In this document: piece by piece, positions 12,650 through 23,780 of the stretch
Layout: every line of letters starts with the position of its first letter
Numbering within the stretch: the first letter of the stretch is position 1
Notes under the pieces: generated by a model
Seen by the model: only the letters and a program-made list of their open reading frames with translations
Database searches by the model: none
What the model was told of the DNA's origin: nothing
From: Setophaga petechia
Taxonomy: Eukaryota; Chordata; Aves; Passeriformes; Parulidae
Length of the DNA: 64,000 nt
Assembly (NCBI GenBank): GCA_024362935.1
Contig: JANCRA010000001.1
Coordinates: 56,859,430-56,923,429 of the forward strand
Direction: 5' to 3'
Made by a program: the position numbers and the translations under genes

Positions 12650-15600
12650 GGACACACACCTGTATTTTGGAGCAGCAGGTAGCCATAAATTATTTATAAG
12701 TCCCCAGAGAGCCCTAACTGGCACTTCTGAGTATTATCCACTTGTACATCCTGCATCTTGGAAGTCCATTAGCAACTTCTAAATAACCCTGTGACTACAA
12801 CTAAATGATAAATGTTACATTTTAATGCATGTGCCCTCCTCCAAAGGATACTGACAACCATGAAGCAAAGAACTAAAGTAACAAATCTCAGATCTAAAGT
12901 AAAGGTTGAACTATTATCTGAAGTTTAATACAACAGTTTTTATAACTGTATATAACTTTTTTAAAAGTTAATAGCTGAATGCCTTGCTCCTCCTTTCTTC
13001 CAAAATAAATAAATATTAAAACCAAACAAAAATACCTTTAAAGTCACTGATTAGGGCTCCTTTCTTATATTTCAATTTTCCATCAAAAATTATTTTATGT
13101 CCTTTTATGCTCCTTCTTCCATGGGGCTGCCATACACAATATAATCATGACTGGAAAATGCAGACATCATGAGTGATCCAAATAATTTATACAATTTGAA
13201 CACCCAAGCTTCTTCATACCATGAAAGGACAGACTACATCTACAAACTGTAGTGAATACTAATTTTTTGAAACTCTGAGAAGGCTAGGAGTTTTCAGTGG
13301 ACTTTATTGAGTGCATACAGTTAACAACTGTAAATGCAAATACCCAAACTACTCCTAGAAATCATAGGCAAGATTCAGAACAATAATTTAAGTAATGCTT
13401 TTCTACTCTACAGCTGGACCTTTTTAACTCATGCACCCTTAATATCCTTCTCGCACAAAACTGTGCAGTACCAGACACAAAAATCAGCTCTTGGTAAATA
13501 AGTGAGAGGAAAAATGCTGCCACTTGGTTTTCAGCATTTACGACTCAGTTCCAAAACTCCAGATACCCTTGCAAGCTTTACTTCTGAATGCTGATTCAAT
13601 ATATGCCAGCTGCTGCATTTAGGTTATTTCAAATGCACTTTTTGAAACTGGAATTGAGAAAGGAAAACTGCTGAATTATAAAAAGATAAAAAAACCTTCT
13701 TCATTAAAGCTTCAGACAATATGTTACCCCACAGTATTTGTTACATAGTACCAAATATACAAAGTTCTAAATAGACACAGAACAGCAAAAATGCAGAGAA
13801 GACTCCTCGAAAATGAAAGCATAGAACTGTGTTAAAGCCCTTTAAGATAAACAGAATGGCAGTTAGAATTAATATTGTACTCCAAACAAACTACAGAGCA
13901 AACACCAGTTAAAAATGGTAGACCTAATTGAGTCTGGATGGTCCCCTTTACAGACCTAATGCAATGATTAACTATGCATCTGGTAGCATGTCAAGTCCTT
14001 TTTGTGTGCCTATCTGATAGCGAAGTGAAAGGGCATGGACAGTGTCCAGTCCCAGCAAGCAAATCATTTGGAAGCAGTCATAGCCATAGATCAAAGATTT
14101 TTCACTCTATCCAGAGTCTATTTAAGCACACCAACCCAGCCCCTGGTTGCAGACAAAACCAGTTAGAAAATAAGAAAGACTCCTTGGGATACAAAGATAA
14201 TAAAGGAAGATAGAAGTAGAAAATGAAGAAAAGAAACAGACTGGCAGAACCTTGATTTCCATAGGCCAAGACAGCTGGTTTACATCCTAGTTTTATTTCA
14301 GATGGTTAAAGAAAAGGAACAATTTCCATCTCTTAGATCACCAAATATTATTTCAATTAAGCTATGCAGATGGCTTCTATACGTTATTTGAGCCAATGCA
14401 GTTTCCCCTTTTGAGCAGTGAGAGATGGTACCTTGAACTATTTTGCACACACATTTCACATAATTCATAAGAAAATTAAAAAGAGAGCAGTATATTAACA
14501 TGGAGAAGTAATTCTGAAATAAGATATGCACAGCAAGATATGAAATGGGATTAGCTATGATTTGATTCTCTCATTAGAAGTAGCAACAAAACCCCTGCAA
14601 TGGTTTTAAAAGTTGCAGTTTACTACTTCTATGTCAACATAGTACTTTCAAAGGATAAAAATTCAAAACTATGAAGTACAATGCACAGAAAAGTAGATGG
14701 TTCTAACTGTGCATTTAATTTGAATGAGGGAACAGTTAGAAGACTGCTCAAACAGTCTTTCTTTAAATTAAATAAAAATTGCATGCTTTTTCTATCAGAG
14801 CCAAAGTCAAAACAAAATCATCTGAAAATACAGGGAGGAGAGTGAGAGAGAGACTCAGTATATGCTGTGCTGGTCACCGCTGCTACTGAGAAGATTGAGC
14901 CCCCTCTGTTCCCTCCTCTCACAACACCCCTTCCCTTTATAAATTGCCCTCACAGAAACTCACTGAAAGGTTATAACCTGTACAGCGGCCGGTGAGGAGC
15001 AGAGGAGTTCACACTGCTATATGTTGTACTTGAAAAAGCACCTTTTTAAGTATAAGCTTATAAACAAGGAGCTTTTGCCTCTGGACCTAGAAATTGACAT
15101 TTTAAAAGAGTGTAACTCAGACAATTTTAGGTTAACTTATACATATGCTTTGTCTTGACAAAGCTGCAGGAAGGTTTTGATCTCAAAAATAACTGTCTAA
15201 CCAGTAAAACCACACAGGCTGCTGTCTGTTGGCATCATCACGCATATGCAGAGACTTCAACATCTAAGGCAATAAACAGAACAATCATCTGCAGCTACTG
15301 ACAAAAAAAAAACAAAAACCAAAAGCATGCAAATTAATAGTCTTTTTATTTCCAAAACTTTGATTTTCCTTACAACATCTTTGTATTTTTTGTAATTTTA
15401 AAATAAGTGCTGATTCAGCATTATTAAGAACCAGACATTACCTCTGTAGTCCACCTCATATTTTTTTCTCAAGCAAATAAGTGTTAATGTATTCAACTGG
15501 AAGTGAAGTTGAGAAAATTCTGGCATGTTACATGTTTTCACTTCTTAAAAGTGATGTTATTAGTATAATTAATCAGTTATTATAAATAAAGACCAGCCAA

Positions 15601-17395
15601 CACACGTGAACTTGGTTACTTCTAATGGATGAAACAGCATGCACCCACACTAACTGCATCCAAACCAAAGGCCCACATGAAGTTTCAACAAGAAGAAAAT
15701 TTTACAAAAGCACTAGAATTGTTCTTTTTTATTACGCATCTGATTCTCCCTGATTGCCAACTTATTAAAGATAAAATTACAAAACAGTATTCAGCATTCA
15801 AACCGGTCGACAGCAAAAAGAAGTCACCATTAGTCACCATGAGAAAAGAGAAGATGCTAACTTTATTGCAAAGTTCAAAGCATTAGAAAAAGTCCCTCAG
15901 TAGCAGATTGTTTATGGCTAAACACCAAATTATGAACACATTCACATTTTAAGACTGAACAGGAAAGCATAAATAAGCTACTTAAAGGAGTAGCTGGAAG
16001 CAACCCCTCTACCGCTAAAGAAATGAAAGCTAGGGAAGACTTAAAAACATGTATGAATTCTTTAATTACCATATCACTCAATCTTCACAGGGAAAAAAAG
16101 GTACAAGATTTCTACAACACTTTAGGCTGATGAGATACATCAATGACATTGGTAAAAATGAAATCACCCTCACTCCTCCGGTGCGTGCCATCAACTAATC
16201 TCATACACACAGACCTTAAAACAGATCGGCAGACACTAAAGCCAAGCCACGACTCCCAGAAAAAGGTACACACTGTACACCATCGAATGCAAAAGGAATT
16301 CTATCCCTCAAACCCAGCACAGCGCTGGCTGTAACTATTAACCCGGTTCTGTGGTGGAGAAACACAACGTGCATTACTGAATCATTTCTTTTCAAATCCA
16401 TACATTCCCTGCAGCAGTTCAAGCTTCATCAGCAGTGCAGGAATGTATGAAAATGACAGGCAAAGGGCACTAGCTCTTTTCCCATACAGTTCTTCTATAA
16501 ATGGAAGCAGAATCCTACAAAGCACTTAAAGCTGAGAATGTTTGAAGACTGATCTCTAGGAAAAAAATAACACAATGCTAGGTTCCACAAGCAGATTAAT
16601 TATTCCGTTTTCCGCAAAACTGTTTCCATTAAATGAAAGGACAGAGAGGAAACCAACTACTAGAAAGTAATGGAACGCTAGCTAGGTCTCATCAGCAAAG
16701 CTGCCACAAACAAAGCAAATACAAACACATACATATTTCATATGCTATTCTTAAAAATACTTCTCAGCCCTTTTGGGAGTACCTGCTCCTGAATTCACTT
16801 TTCCCTCTGCCTCTCAGCAAGAGAGACAAAGGACAGGCTTGGCAGAAATCCTTTAATAACCTTAAGTCACTTTGATTAAACTTTGATTTACACCTTATAT
16901 CAGCAGCATGTTATAGAAACTTTAAAATACACCAGTTATTATCAAAAGACTGAAATATTTAACGTGTGCCACGTCGATAGGCTGGTTAGGGAATCAAATG
17001 AAAGTATGCTACATCATAACACAGCAAAAAACCTTGCATGCTTATTGCTAAAACACTGAGCTGTTTTCCAGCTTTTTTTCTTTTGTTGTTTCAGCGGCTA
17101 ACACAAATCCATAACGTTCTCTTGATGGGAAAAAAAAATAAAAAGAAAAGTCTTAATAGCAGCCCTTCGCTGCTACTTTGCCATCCTGAGTGTGAAGAAA
17201 ATACCGTGGCACATCCCTTGCCTGCACGGCTGGATTTACACCCGCCCGAGCTCCCTGCCGTACGAGCGGGAGGGGGCAGGAGGAGCCAAGGCAAGCGCAA
17301 ACACTGCACACCGCGTCCCCTTCCCAGTATCTTTATACAGAAGCCCTCGCTAACAAAACACTATAGCTCCAGGCAGCGGCATGCTGATGTTGGCA
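12650..17395. other. Intronic DNA with no recognised gene
   Basis: AT-rich intron between candidate blocks B and C. A GA-rich stretch near 14837-14860 and moderate GC near 17220-17340 are the only compositional changes seen. Confidence 0.65.
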
Positions 17396-17399
17396 CTGC

Positions 17400-18060
17400 T
17401 TAAACCAAACAAACACGATGTTTAACAGTCAAATAAAATGTCCCGCAGCCTCCCTAATGAATTTGTCAAGGACCATCAGATCACCCCCGCCCCTGCCTCA
17501 TTAACTCAAGTATGATGAGACGGATTATAACGAGAGAATACAGATCAATCGGTCTGAAGACTTCAAGTGGCTTTTAGCCCTGAGAGTTTCCCTCTCTGCG
17601 GCACACGCACGCACACGGTCTTTTTTAATGGAATACAGTATCTCCTGCTGCTGGAGGGGATGCCACTTCGTTTTATACACCATCAAGGAGCTGCTGATGG
17701 ACTTCTACACTAACATACATAAAAGCAGAGGTGACAAGGGCTCTTCAATTATAGCCTCCTCGGATCCTGTTCCCCCTTCAATTATTCATCCCGGCGAGAG
17801 CAAATTCCGCCACAGATGAAGCTGGTCTTAATGCAGTGCGGCCACAAACGCCCAGACACGGGAGAGAAGGATTTCACGTGCATTATTTGCTGGAAGTGTT
17901 TAAGTTTATTGCTCAAATGATGTTTCTAATTAGCGCTGGGGCAATAAATTAAAGTCAGCTTTTGTTTAGCTGATTTATTATTTACTAGGGCTTCAACCTC
18001 AGGCAGGAAAATTGGTAATGAATTGTTTTAAATCTGATCACTGGTAACGCTACATCATTA
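17400..18060. promoter_or_regulatory. Candidate proximal regulatory block C, upstream of MAB21L2
   Basis: This block lies immediately upstream of the CpG island. It is dense in homeodomain-type sites, including the palindrome CTAATTAG at 17926-17933, TTCAATTATTCATCCC (17777-17792), several ATTTATTA cores, and CACGTG near 17876. The mixture of CpG-bearing and AT-rich words is typical of deeply conserved elements near developmental promoters. It sits about 2 kb upstream of the predicted start site. Confidence 0.4.
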
Positions 18061-19672
18061 GGCACCTTTTCGGGGGGGTGGGAAGGGAATCACTCCCTGC
18101 TCCTGCTTTTACCCTGAAAAAAGGAAAGCCTGTGCCCCCGCCACTGCCAGGGCCGCCTGAAGGCTCCGGCAACCTCCCCCGCGCCCAGGTCACGGTAACC
18201 CCTAGGCTGGGGGCTCTCTGCGGGAAGCGAGACCCCGCGGAGCCCTCCTGCCCACCTCCGCTCGGCGGGGAGAGCAGGGCTAACCTGGCAGCGAGTACGC
18301 CCCGGGAGCTTTGACGGCGGCGTGTTAAAGGCACCCCAGCCCTAAGTAACTCTTCCCTTTGCCGGAGAGCAGCGGGAGGAGATGCGTGGGACCCCGGCAG
18401 CTCCGCCGGGCCAGCCGAGCCGCGCAGAGCAGCTCCGCTAACGGAGCCTCCGAGCGCGGCTCGGGGGCAGCTCCGCGGGCACTGACCCGCACCTCGGGGG
18501 GAGCGCCCCGCTCCAGCCCGCGCATCGCCGGGACACCCAGGGACCGTGAGAGCAGCGGCGCCAGCCCCACTCTGCCCTCGTGGCAGCCTGTCCCCTCTCC
18601 CGTACCCCTCGGAGCCTTCCCCGGGCTCATCTCCCTCCCGACGGGGCCGGACCCGGCGGGGACACCTCACACCGCCGCCAGCTCTGGGCACCGCGGGCCG
18701 CCAGGCCAGCCCCTCCAGCCCCTGGCGCAGAGTGCCCCGGCGTCAGGCAGGGAAGCCGGGAGCCGATCCTCTCCTCGCGAAGGACGGAGCCGCACCGGCG
18801 CCGGGAACGTCTATACTTACTTCTTCCAGCGGTACGGTCGGCACCAGACATGTTTCTAATTTAAGCGCGCACAGAAACAGACGGCGGTATTTTCTTTATT
18901 AAAATCAGTCAGCTGCAGCGAAAGGAGGAGAGCGCAAGGAACCGAGCCCCACCGGGTTACCGGGAGGCTCTGCACGGAGCAGCGCTCCACGCGTCTGCAC
19001 GGGCACGGCCCCGGCCCCGGCGGGGCTCCCGGGCGGCGAGAGCCGCCTCGCACCGCGGGACTGCACGGCCCAGGGGAGGGCAAAGCAGCTACGCACCCTC
19101 GCCTCGAAGGTGTGGAAACTGCCCTCCCTTCCAACTTAAGTTCCCGCAGGAAAAGCAGATCTGGCTCCTCCGCAGCAGGTACTGCCCCGGGGCTCGCTCC
19201 GACCTGACACCACAGAGCTACGGCTTTATGTCCAAACCATTCCACGTTCTTATTAATACAAACTTGCATAAAATATCGTTTCCTTTTGAATAACTCAATC
19301 CTCCGCTTTAGGAGGATGAAAAGAACTTTATGACACAAGATTTATCTAAATTAAGGTGACTGGGGGCAGTAAAACAAGGTGTGCCACGCTACTCCGGTGA
19401 CGGTCTCACTTTCACTGCTGCTGCCCGGCATTAAGCGAAATGAGATTTATGCCTGCGGTGAAGCCCCGGCCCGCCTCTCCCCTTTCCCCGCACACACCGG
19501 CACTGCCGCCGGGTCCCCTCGCACGAGCGGAGGAAGCAGCGAGCTCACCTCGCCCTTCACCGGCCGTCACGGCGAAACTACAGGGATTTTTTGTTCCTCT
19601 CCCCACCTCCCCCCGATACACACACACCGCGCCGGGTGGCGGGACGCCCAGAGCCTCCCTCCCGGCTGCCCT

Positions 19673-19720
19673 GCAGCCCATCCCGGCTCCAGCCCCGCAG
19701 CCCATCCCGGCTCCAGCCCA
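19673..19720 (+). repeat. 24-bp tandem duplication upstream of the MAB21L2 promoter
   Basis: Two adjacent 24-bp copies occur at 19673-19696 and 19697-19720, each beginning GCAGCCCATCCCGGCTCC and differing only at the last base. The duplication lies about 65 bp upstream of the first inverted CCAAT box. Confidence 0.85.
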
Positions 19721-19779
19721 GGCGCGGAGCTGGCGCGGGGCCGGGGGCGGGAGCGCGGGCGCGTGTGCGCGCGCCGTGA

Positions 19780-19870
19780 GCTGCGATTGGCCGCGGCGCT
19801 GACAGCTCGGCGGCGATTGGCGGCGCGGCCCCGCCCCGCGCCCGCGCGCGGCCCCATTCATAAACTACAG
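19780..19870 (+). promoter_or_regulatory. MAB21L2: Predicted MAB21L2 core promoter
   Basis: Two inverted CCAAT boxes (ATTGG at 19786-19790 and 19816-19820) are spaced exactly 30 bp apart. They are followed by an SP1-type GC box (CCCCGCCCCG, about 19829-19838) and a TATA-like CATAAA at 19859-19864. This order and spacing fit an RNA polymerase II promoter firing toward MAB21L2, with a start near 19885-19895. The motifs are seen directly; promoter activity and the exact start site are inferred. Confidence 0.6.
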
Positions 19871-19889
19871 GGCCCGGCGGCAGCGCCGC

Positions 19890-20902
19890 GAGAGGGACGC
19901 GGGCACACGGCGCGGCAGGAGCGGAGCCAGAGGCGCGGACACTGGGAGCCCCGGCGCGCACTTCCAGGGGTGGGGAGGGGGAGGAGAACCCATCCCGGGC
20001 ACGGCAGCTACGCCCTCCTCCCGCTCAGGATAAAACACAGTCTGTGCAAAGAAAACAAACAACAACAACAAAAAAAAAAAAGGCAGCAACTCCTCTCCAT
20101 AGAGTCTCTCTCACAACAATCTATGTAGAGCTGCAGGACGGGAATGAGAGATCCCAGACCAAGTGCACCCGTCTGCGCCTAAAGATAGAGACAGCCACAG
20201 AGCCGAGTTCAGCCAACGCCTCCAGCAGGAAAAGGGAAATCAACAACACCCCCTGACAGTCTGAGCGAGCGGCAGCCAAACTCATGCACATCTCTGGCGG
20301 TGCCACGGACTGAAAGAGAGAGAGAGAGACAGACACAGAGTTCACTCTTCCGCTGAGGGCATTGCTCGCATTCTTCTCCTCCTCTCGTACCGTGTGCGGT
20401 TTTAAACTTCGCCGCCGACCGGCTTTTCTGCGGGAACCTTCTGCGAGTCCTGGGGAAGTTTGTTTGCTGTTTTGGGGTTTTTTTCCATGAACTATTGAAA
20501 CGGCATTTTTGTCGCTGCGCGGGGGGGTGGGCGCCTGAGCGCAGAGGCAGCCCAGACTTCCCTGCCCCCATCGCCATCCAAAACTTTGCGCTCCGGGAGC
20601 CCGCGGGGGCTGCCCGCCTCTCCGGGAGCGGCTCCGGCATCACCAGCACCAGCACCGCCGCCGAGCCCGCACCGGCCCGCTCCTCCTCCTCCTCGCCGGG
20701 GCAGCGCTGGGCTTCGCTCCTTTGTGCCCTCCCCGATTTCTTTAATTGCTCTCACAGGCGCGCCGCTGCCGCCTTCTTCCCGGAGGCGGCGGGGGTCTGC
20801 GATTTGGCTGGTGCCTTCCGCAAAGCTGCAGCCACCGCTAAAGCATTGGATCCCTCAACGTACTGCGAGAGCCCGGTGTACAGCCCGGACCTGTGCCCCA
20901 AC
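19890..20902 (+). other. MAB21L2: Predicted MAB21L2 5' UTR
   Basis: This is the leader between the inferred start site and the MAB21L2 ATG. It is GC-rich, with an A-rich island (CAACAACAAC followed by a poly-A run, about 20056-20081) and a GA/CA dinucleotide tract at 20314-20340. No splice acceptor is needed, because the CDS is continuous with its leader. The roughly 1 kb length depends on the inferred start site. The frame of the CDS is closed upstream by a TGA at 20354-20356. Confidence 0.5.
20123..20498 (+). promoter_or_regulatory. Cluster of four short uORFs in the MAB21L2 leader
   Basis: Four ATG-initiated short ORFs precede the CDS. They are a start-stop ATGTAG at 20123-20128, a 12-residue ORF at 20144-20182, a 9-residue ORF at 20284-20313 and a 3-residue ORF (Met-Asn-Tyr) at 20487-20498. 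No other ATG occurs between 20498 and the CDS start. uORFs of this kind usually lower or condition translation of the main ORF. That role here is inferred and depends on the transcript starting upstream of 20123. Confidence 0.45.
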
Positions 20903-21982
20903 ATGATCGCCGCGCAGGCCAAGCTGGTCTACCAGCTCAACAAATACTACACGGAGCGCTGCCAGGCGCGCAAGGCGGCCATCGCCAAGACCATCCGGGA
21001 GGTGTGCAAGGTCGTGTCGGACGTGCTGAAGGAGGTGGAGGTGCAGGAGCCGCGCTTCATCAGCTCCCTGAGCGAGATCGACGCCCGCTACGAGGGGCTG
21101 GAGGTGATCTCGCCCACCGAGTTCGAGGTGGTGCTCTACCTCAACCAGATGGGCGTCTTCAACTTCGTGGACGACGGCTCCCTGCCGGGCTGCGCCGTGC
21201 TCAAGCTGAGCGACGGCCGCAAGCGCAGCATGTCCCTCTGGGTGGAGTTCATCACCGCCTCGGGCTACCTGTCCGCCCGCAAGATCCGCTCCCGCTTCCA
21301 GACGCTGGTGGCTCAGGCCGTGGACAAGTGCAGCTACCGGGACGTGGTGAAGATGATCGCGGACACGAGCGAGGTGAAGCTCCGCATCCGGGAGCGCTAC
21401 GTGGTGCAGATCACGCCCGCCTTCAAGTGCACCGGGATCTGGCCGCGCAGCGCGGCGCAGTGGCCCATGCCCCACATCCCCTGGCCCGGCCCCAACCGGG
21501 TGGCGGAGGTGAAGGCGGAGGGCTTCAACCTGCTCTCCAAGGAGTGCTACTCGCTGACGGGCAAACAGAGCTCGGCCGAGAGCGACGCGTGGGTGCTGCA
21601 GTTTGGCGAGGCCGAGAACCGGCTGCTGATGGGCGGCTGCCGGAACAAGTGCCTGTCGGTGCTGAAGACGCTGCGCGACCGGCACCTCGAGCTGCCCGGG
21701 CAGCCCCTCAACAACTACCACATGAAGACGCTGCTGCTGTACGAGTGCGAGAAACACCCGCGGGAGACCGACTGGGACGAGGCGTGCCTGGGCGACCGGC
21801 TGAACGGCATCCTCCTGCAGCTCATCTCCTGCCTGCAGTGCCGGCGCTGCCCCCACTACTTCCTGCCCAACCTAGACCTCTTTCAGGGCAAACCCCACTC
21901 GGCCCTGGAAAGCGCTGCCAAACAGACCTGGAGGCTAGCCAGAGAAATCCTCACCAATCCCAAAAGCCTCGACAAGCTATAG
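20903..21982 (+). CDS. MAB21L2: MAB21L2, Mab-21-like protein 2 (single exon)
   Basis: This 359-residue intronless CDS encodes a Mab-21 family protein with the cGAS-like nucleotidyltransferase fold. It is a nuclear or cytoplasmic developmental regulator needed for eye, body-wall and skeletal development; no enzymatic product is established. The sequence begins MIAAQAKLVYQLNKYYTERC. Tyr10-Gln11 and Thr17-Glu18-Arg19 match MAB21L2, whereas MAB21L1 as I recall it has His and Asn-Glu-Lys nearby. Glu49 and Arg51, positions of known human MAB21L2 eye and skeletal missense variants, are intact. The ISPTEFEV motif (Glu73, Glu75) sits where catalytic acids lie in cGAS-like enzymes. The Cys/His cluster CLQCRRCPHYF lies near the C-terminus, and the protein ends SLDKL. 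The length equals the family norm. The start is the first ATG after a 404-nt ATG-free stretch and has A at -3. The gene lies inside an LRBA intron on the opposite strand. Family identity is very secure; the paralogue call is nearly so. Confidence 0.97.
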   Translation: MIAAQAKLVYQLNKYYTERCQARKAAIAKTIREVCKVVSDVLKEVEVQEPRFISSLSEIDARYEGLEVISPTEFEVVLYLNQMGVFNFVDDGSLPGCAVLKLSDGRKRSMSLWVEFITASGYLSARKIRSRFQTLVAQAVDKCSYRDVVKMIADTSEVKLRIRERYVVQITPAFKCTGIWPRSAAQWPMPHIPWPGPNRVAEVKAEGFNLLSKECYSLTGKQSSAESDAWVLQFGEAENRLLMGGCRNKCLSVLKTLRDRHLELPGQPLNNYHMKTLLLYECEKHPRETDWDEACLGDRLNGILLQLISCLQCRRCPHYFLPNLDLFQGKPHSALESAAKQTWRLAREILTNPKSLDKL

Positions 21983-22490
21983 GGTTAACACGCCCGCGCA
22001 CAAAAACTCGCCCTCCGTAAACAACAACAGCGCCTAAAAAACTTTCTATTTAACGCGAACGACGACGGAAAGAGGCGGCGAAAGACACGCGCCCCCGCCA
22101 CCCCCCACCCACCTGCAGTTCGGCCTTTAAAAACTTGCCGACGGTTTTCCCGGCATAAACTCTCACCGCCTTGCACAGAAAAAGGGAAGAACCTCTCTCC
22201 TCCTGTCCTCCAATGTGAATTTTTAAAAGGTCACAAAAAGAAGCGATCGGACTTTTGCAACTTCAAAACGAAACCCGAAAGGTACATTTTCCAATCCATG
22301 TATAGTCCTTTTCTTATGCTCTCTTGTTTGCCTGAATGTTGTCACCAAGTGAAAAAATTATTTAACTATATGTACAAATCTCCCTTTAAAAAAGTTTTAC
22401 TGATGTTAAATGTATTTCGGTGCCAAGGTCAGATTATGTGCCCCACAACTGACTTGTTGCAAATAGTAATAAAAATATTACTTTAACTTT
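21983..22490 (+). other. MAB21L2: Predicted MAB21L2 3' UTR
   Basis: The stretch from the stop codon to the first good polyadenylation signal contains no further coding sequence. Composition falls sharply from the GC-rich CDS to AT-rich DNA after about 22200. The boundary is inferred from the AATAAA at 22468. Confidence 0.5.
22468..22473 (+). terminator. Polyadenylation signal AATAAA for MAB21L2
   Basis: A canonical AATAAA lies 486 bp past the stop codon. A T-rich stretch with a TTTTTGTG element (about 22499-22506) follows, resembling the downstream U/GU-rich element. Cleavage is expected near 22485-22495. The motif is seen; its use is inferred. Confidence 0.55.
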
Positions 22491-23559
22491 ACGCTGACTT
22501 TTTGTGAATGGTTCTTAAATTTAGGCAAATACATTCTTTCTGAACCTCAGAAGGAATATTTTTTTTAATAAACGAAACTATGAGATGTAAAGAGATAGGT
22601 TAAATGCAACACCTAGCCCAGCCCTTAACTCAGCATATTGACTGATGTTTTCTAAACCTCCTTCTAGTTTCCATTTTAAAAAAGTGCATCTAAAAAAATC
22701 TTACATATTCTGTAATTCAGCATGTGACAACATCTGCTATATTTCTGTTACTCTAAGGTTCTGTTCTAAATCTTGAAATATATGAAGCATCGCACAGTAG
22801 CTCACCACAGAATTACAGTAGAATTACAGCATGCCTTTTCCTACCCTACAGTCGGGCTTTTTTTCCCTATATTTTTTTTTTCTTTATGGTACTCCTTGCT
22901 TCTATTTTTCCCCGGTAAATCTCGAGCGCTGCGTTTTGTTTTAAAATTCCACCGCTGTTTGCTTTCGCTGCCCAGAGAGAACGCGCTATCCATTTGACTT
23001 TGACACGAAGGAAGTATAGATCTACCCTGAATAATTAATGCCATTTAGAGCAACCGGTCGATATTTTTTTTAAACAAACATTTGTTTTTGCCCAGATTTT
23101 TAAGTACAGCATAAAATCGCACCGCAGCATAGTCAGACCAGGAGACAAGCGGGAACCCGTCAGGAAACCACCCGATCCTACACCGGCAGCCGGGCGCTCT
23201 CTGCCGATCTCCTGCCCTGCTCCAGCCCCCTCTCCCAAAGCGAAGCTCTGCCTGATTCCCCACAGCTATTTCGCTTTAAGCTTGCTCAGAACAACTGAGA
23301 AATACTGGCAGGATTTTTTTCGGGAACGCATTCCTAAAAACGTTAGCGCTACCCGCTCGAGTTGCCCGAAAGATTGCAACACCGGCTCGGAGCATTTCGA
23401 GCATGTTTTCATATCCTTTCGTGGGTCGGGGATAGGGGAAAAAAAAAAAAAAAAGTCTAGTTCTTGCCCCAAAGAACTATTTTCGTTTCCGTTTGGACGG
23501 AGACGGAAAAAAAAAATCATTCCAACTTGAGCTGCTTTTGCCTTAGAAGTTTGCAAACG

Positions 23560-23780
23560 AAATACTCGCTGGCGGCAGCAGCCGGGGCGATGGAGCGGGG
23601 CCACCCTGGCCGGCGGAGCGGGCACACCCCGGCCCCAGCCCCGCCGCCGCGCCCGCAGCCCCTCCAGCCCCGGCCGAGTCCCACAAGTCTTTGTGGAGCC
23701 ATCTGAGCGCTTTCCACAGCGCTGATCCCGGATCACCTGGCAGAACGGGATTAGCCGTTCCTTCCCAAAACAGCCCAGAG
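23560..23780. other. GC-rich patch 3' of MAB21L2
   Basis: A short GC-rich, Pro/Arg-codon-like stretch (23575-23700) sits in moderate-composition DNA about 1.1 kb past the MAB21L2 polyadenylation signal. It overlaps no recognisable gene and adjoins the OTX-type motif block that follows. Confidence 0.4.

Larger units (their letters stand above)
18060..22150. promoter_or_regulatory. CpG-rich region spanning the MAB21L2 promoter and gene
   Basis: Visual composition is strongly GC-rich with frequent CG dinucleotides from about 18060 to 19250 and again from 19390 to 22140. A short, less GC-rich break lies at 19210-19390. Overlapping open frames on both strands at 18050-19100 and 19380-20130 are what GC-rich DNA produces by chance, and none resembles a known protein. 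The region fits a developmental-gene CpG island, which is commonly a Polycomb target. CpG observed/expected was not computed. Confidence 0.7.

Noticed and set aside
18050..18691. 213-codon minus-strand open frame and overlapping plus frames in the CpG island
   Set aside because: Pro/Gly/Arg/Ala-rich peptides open in several frames on both strands at once are the expected artefact of GC-rich DNA. None resembles a known family.
20855..22020. 333-codon minus and 375-codon plus frames overlapping MAB21L2
   Set aside because: They are shadows of the highly GC-biased MAB21L2 coding sequence in other frames.
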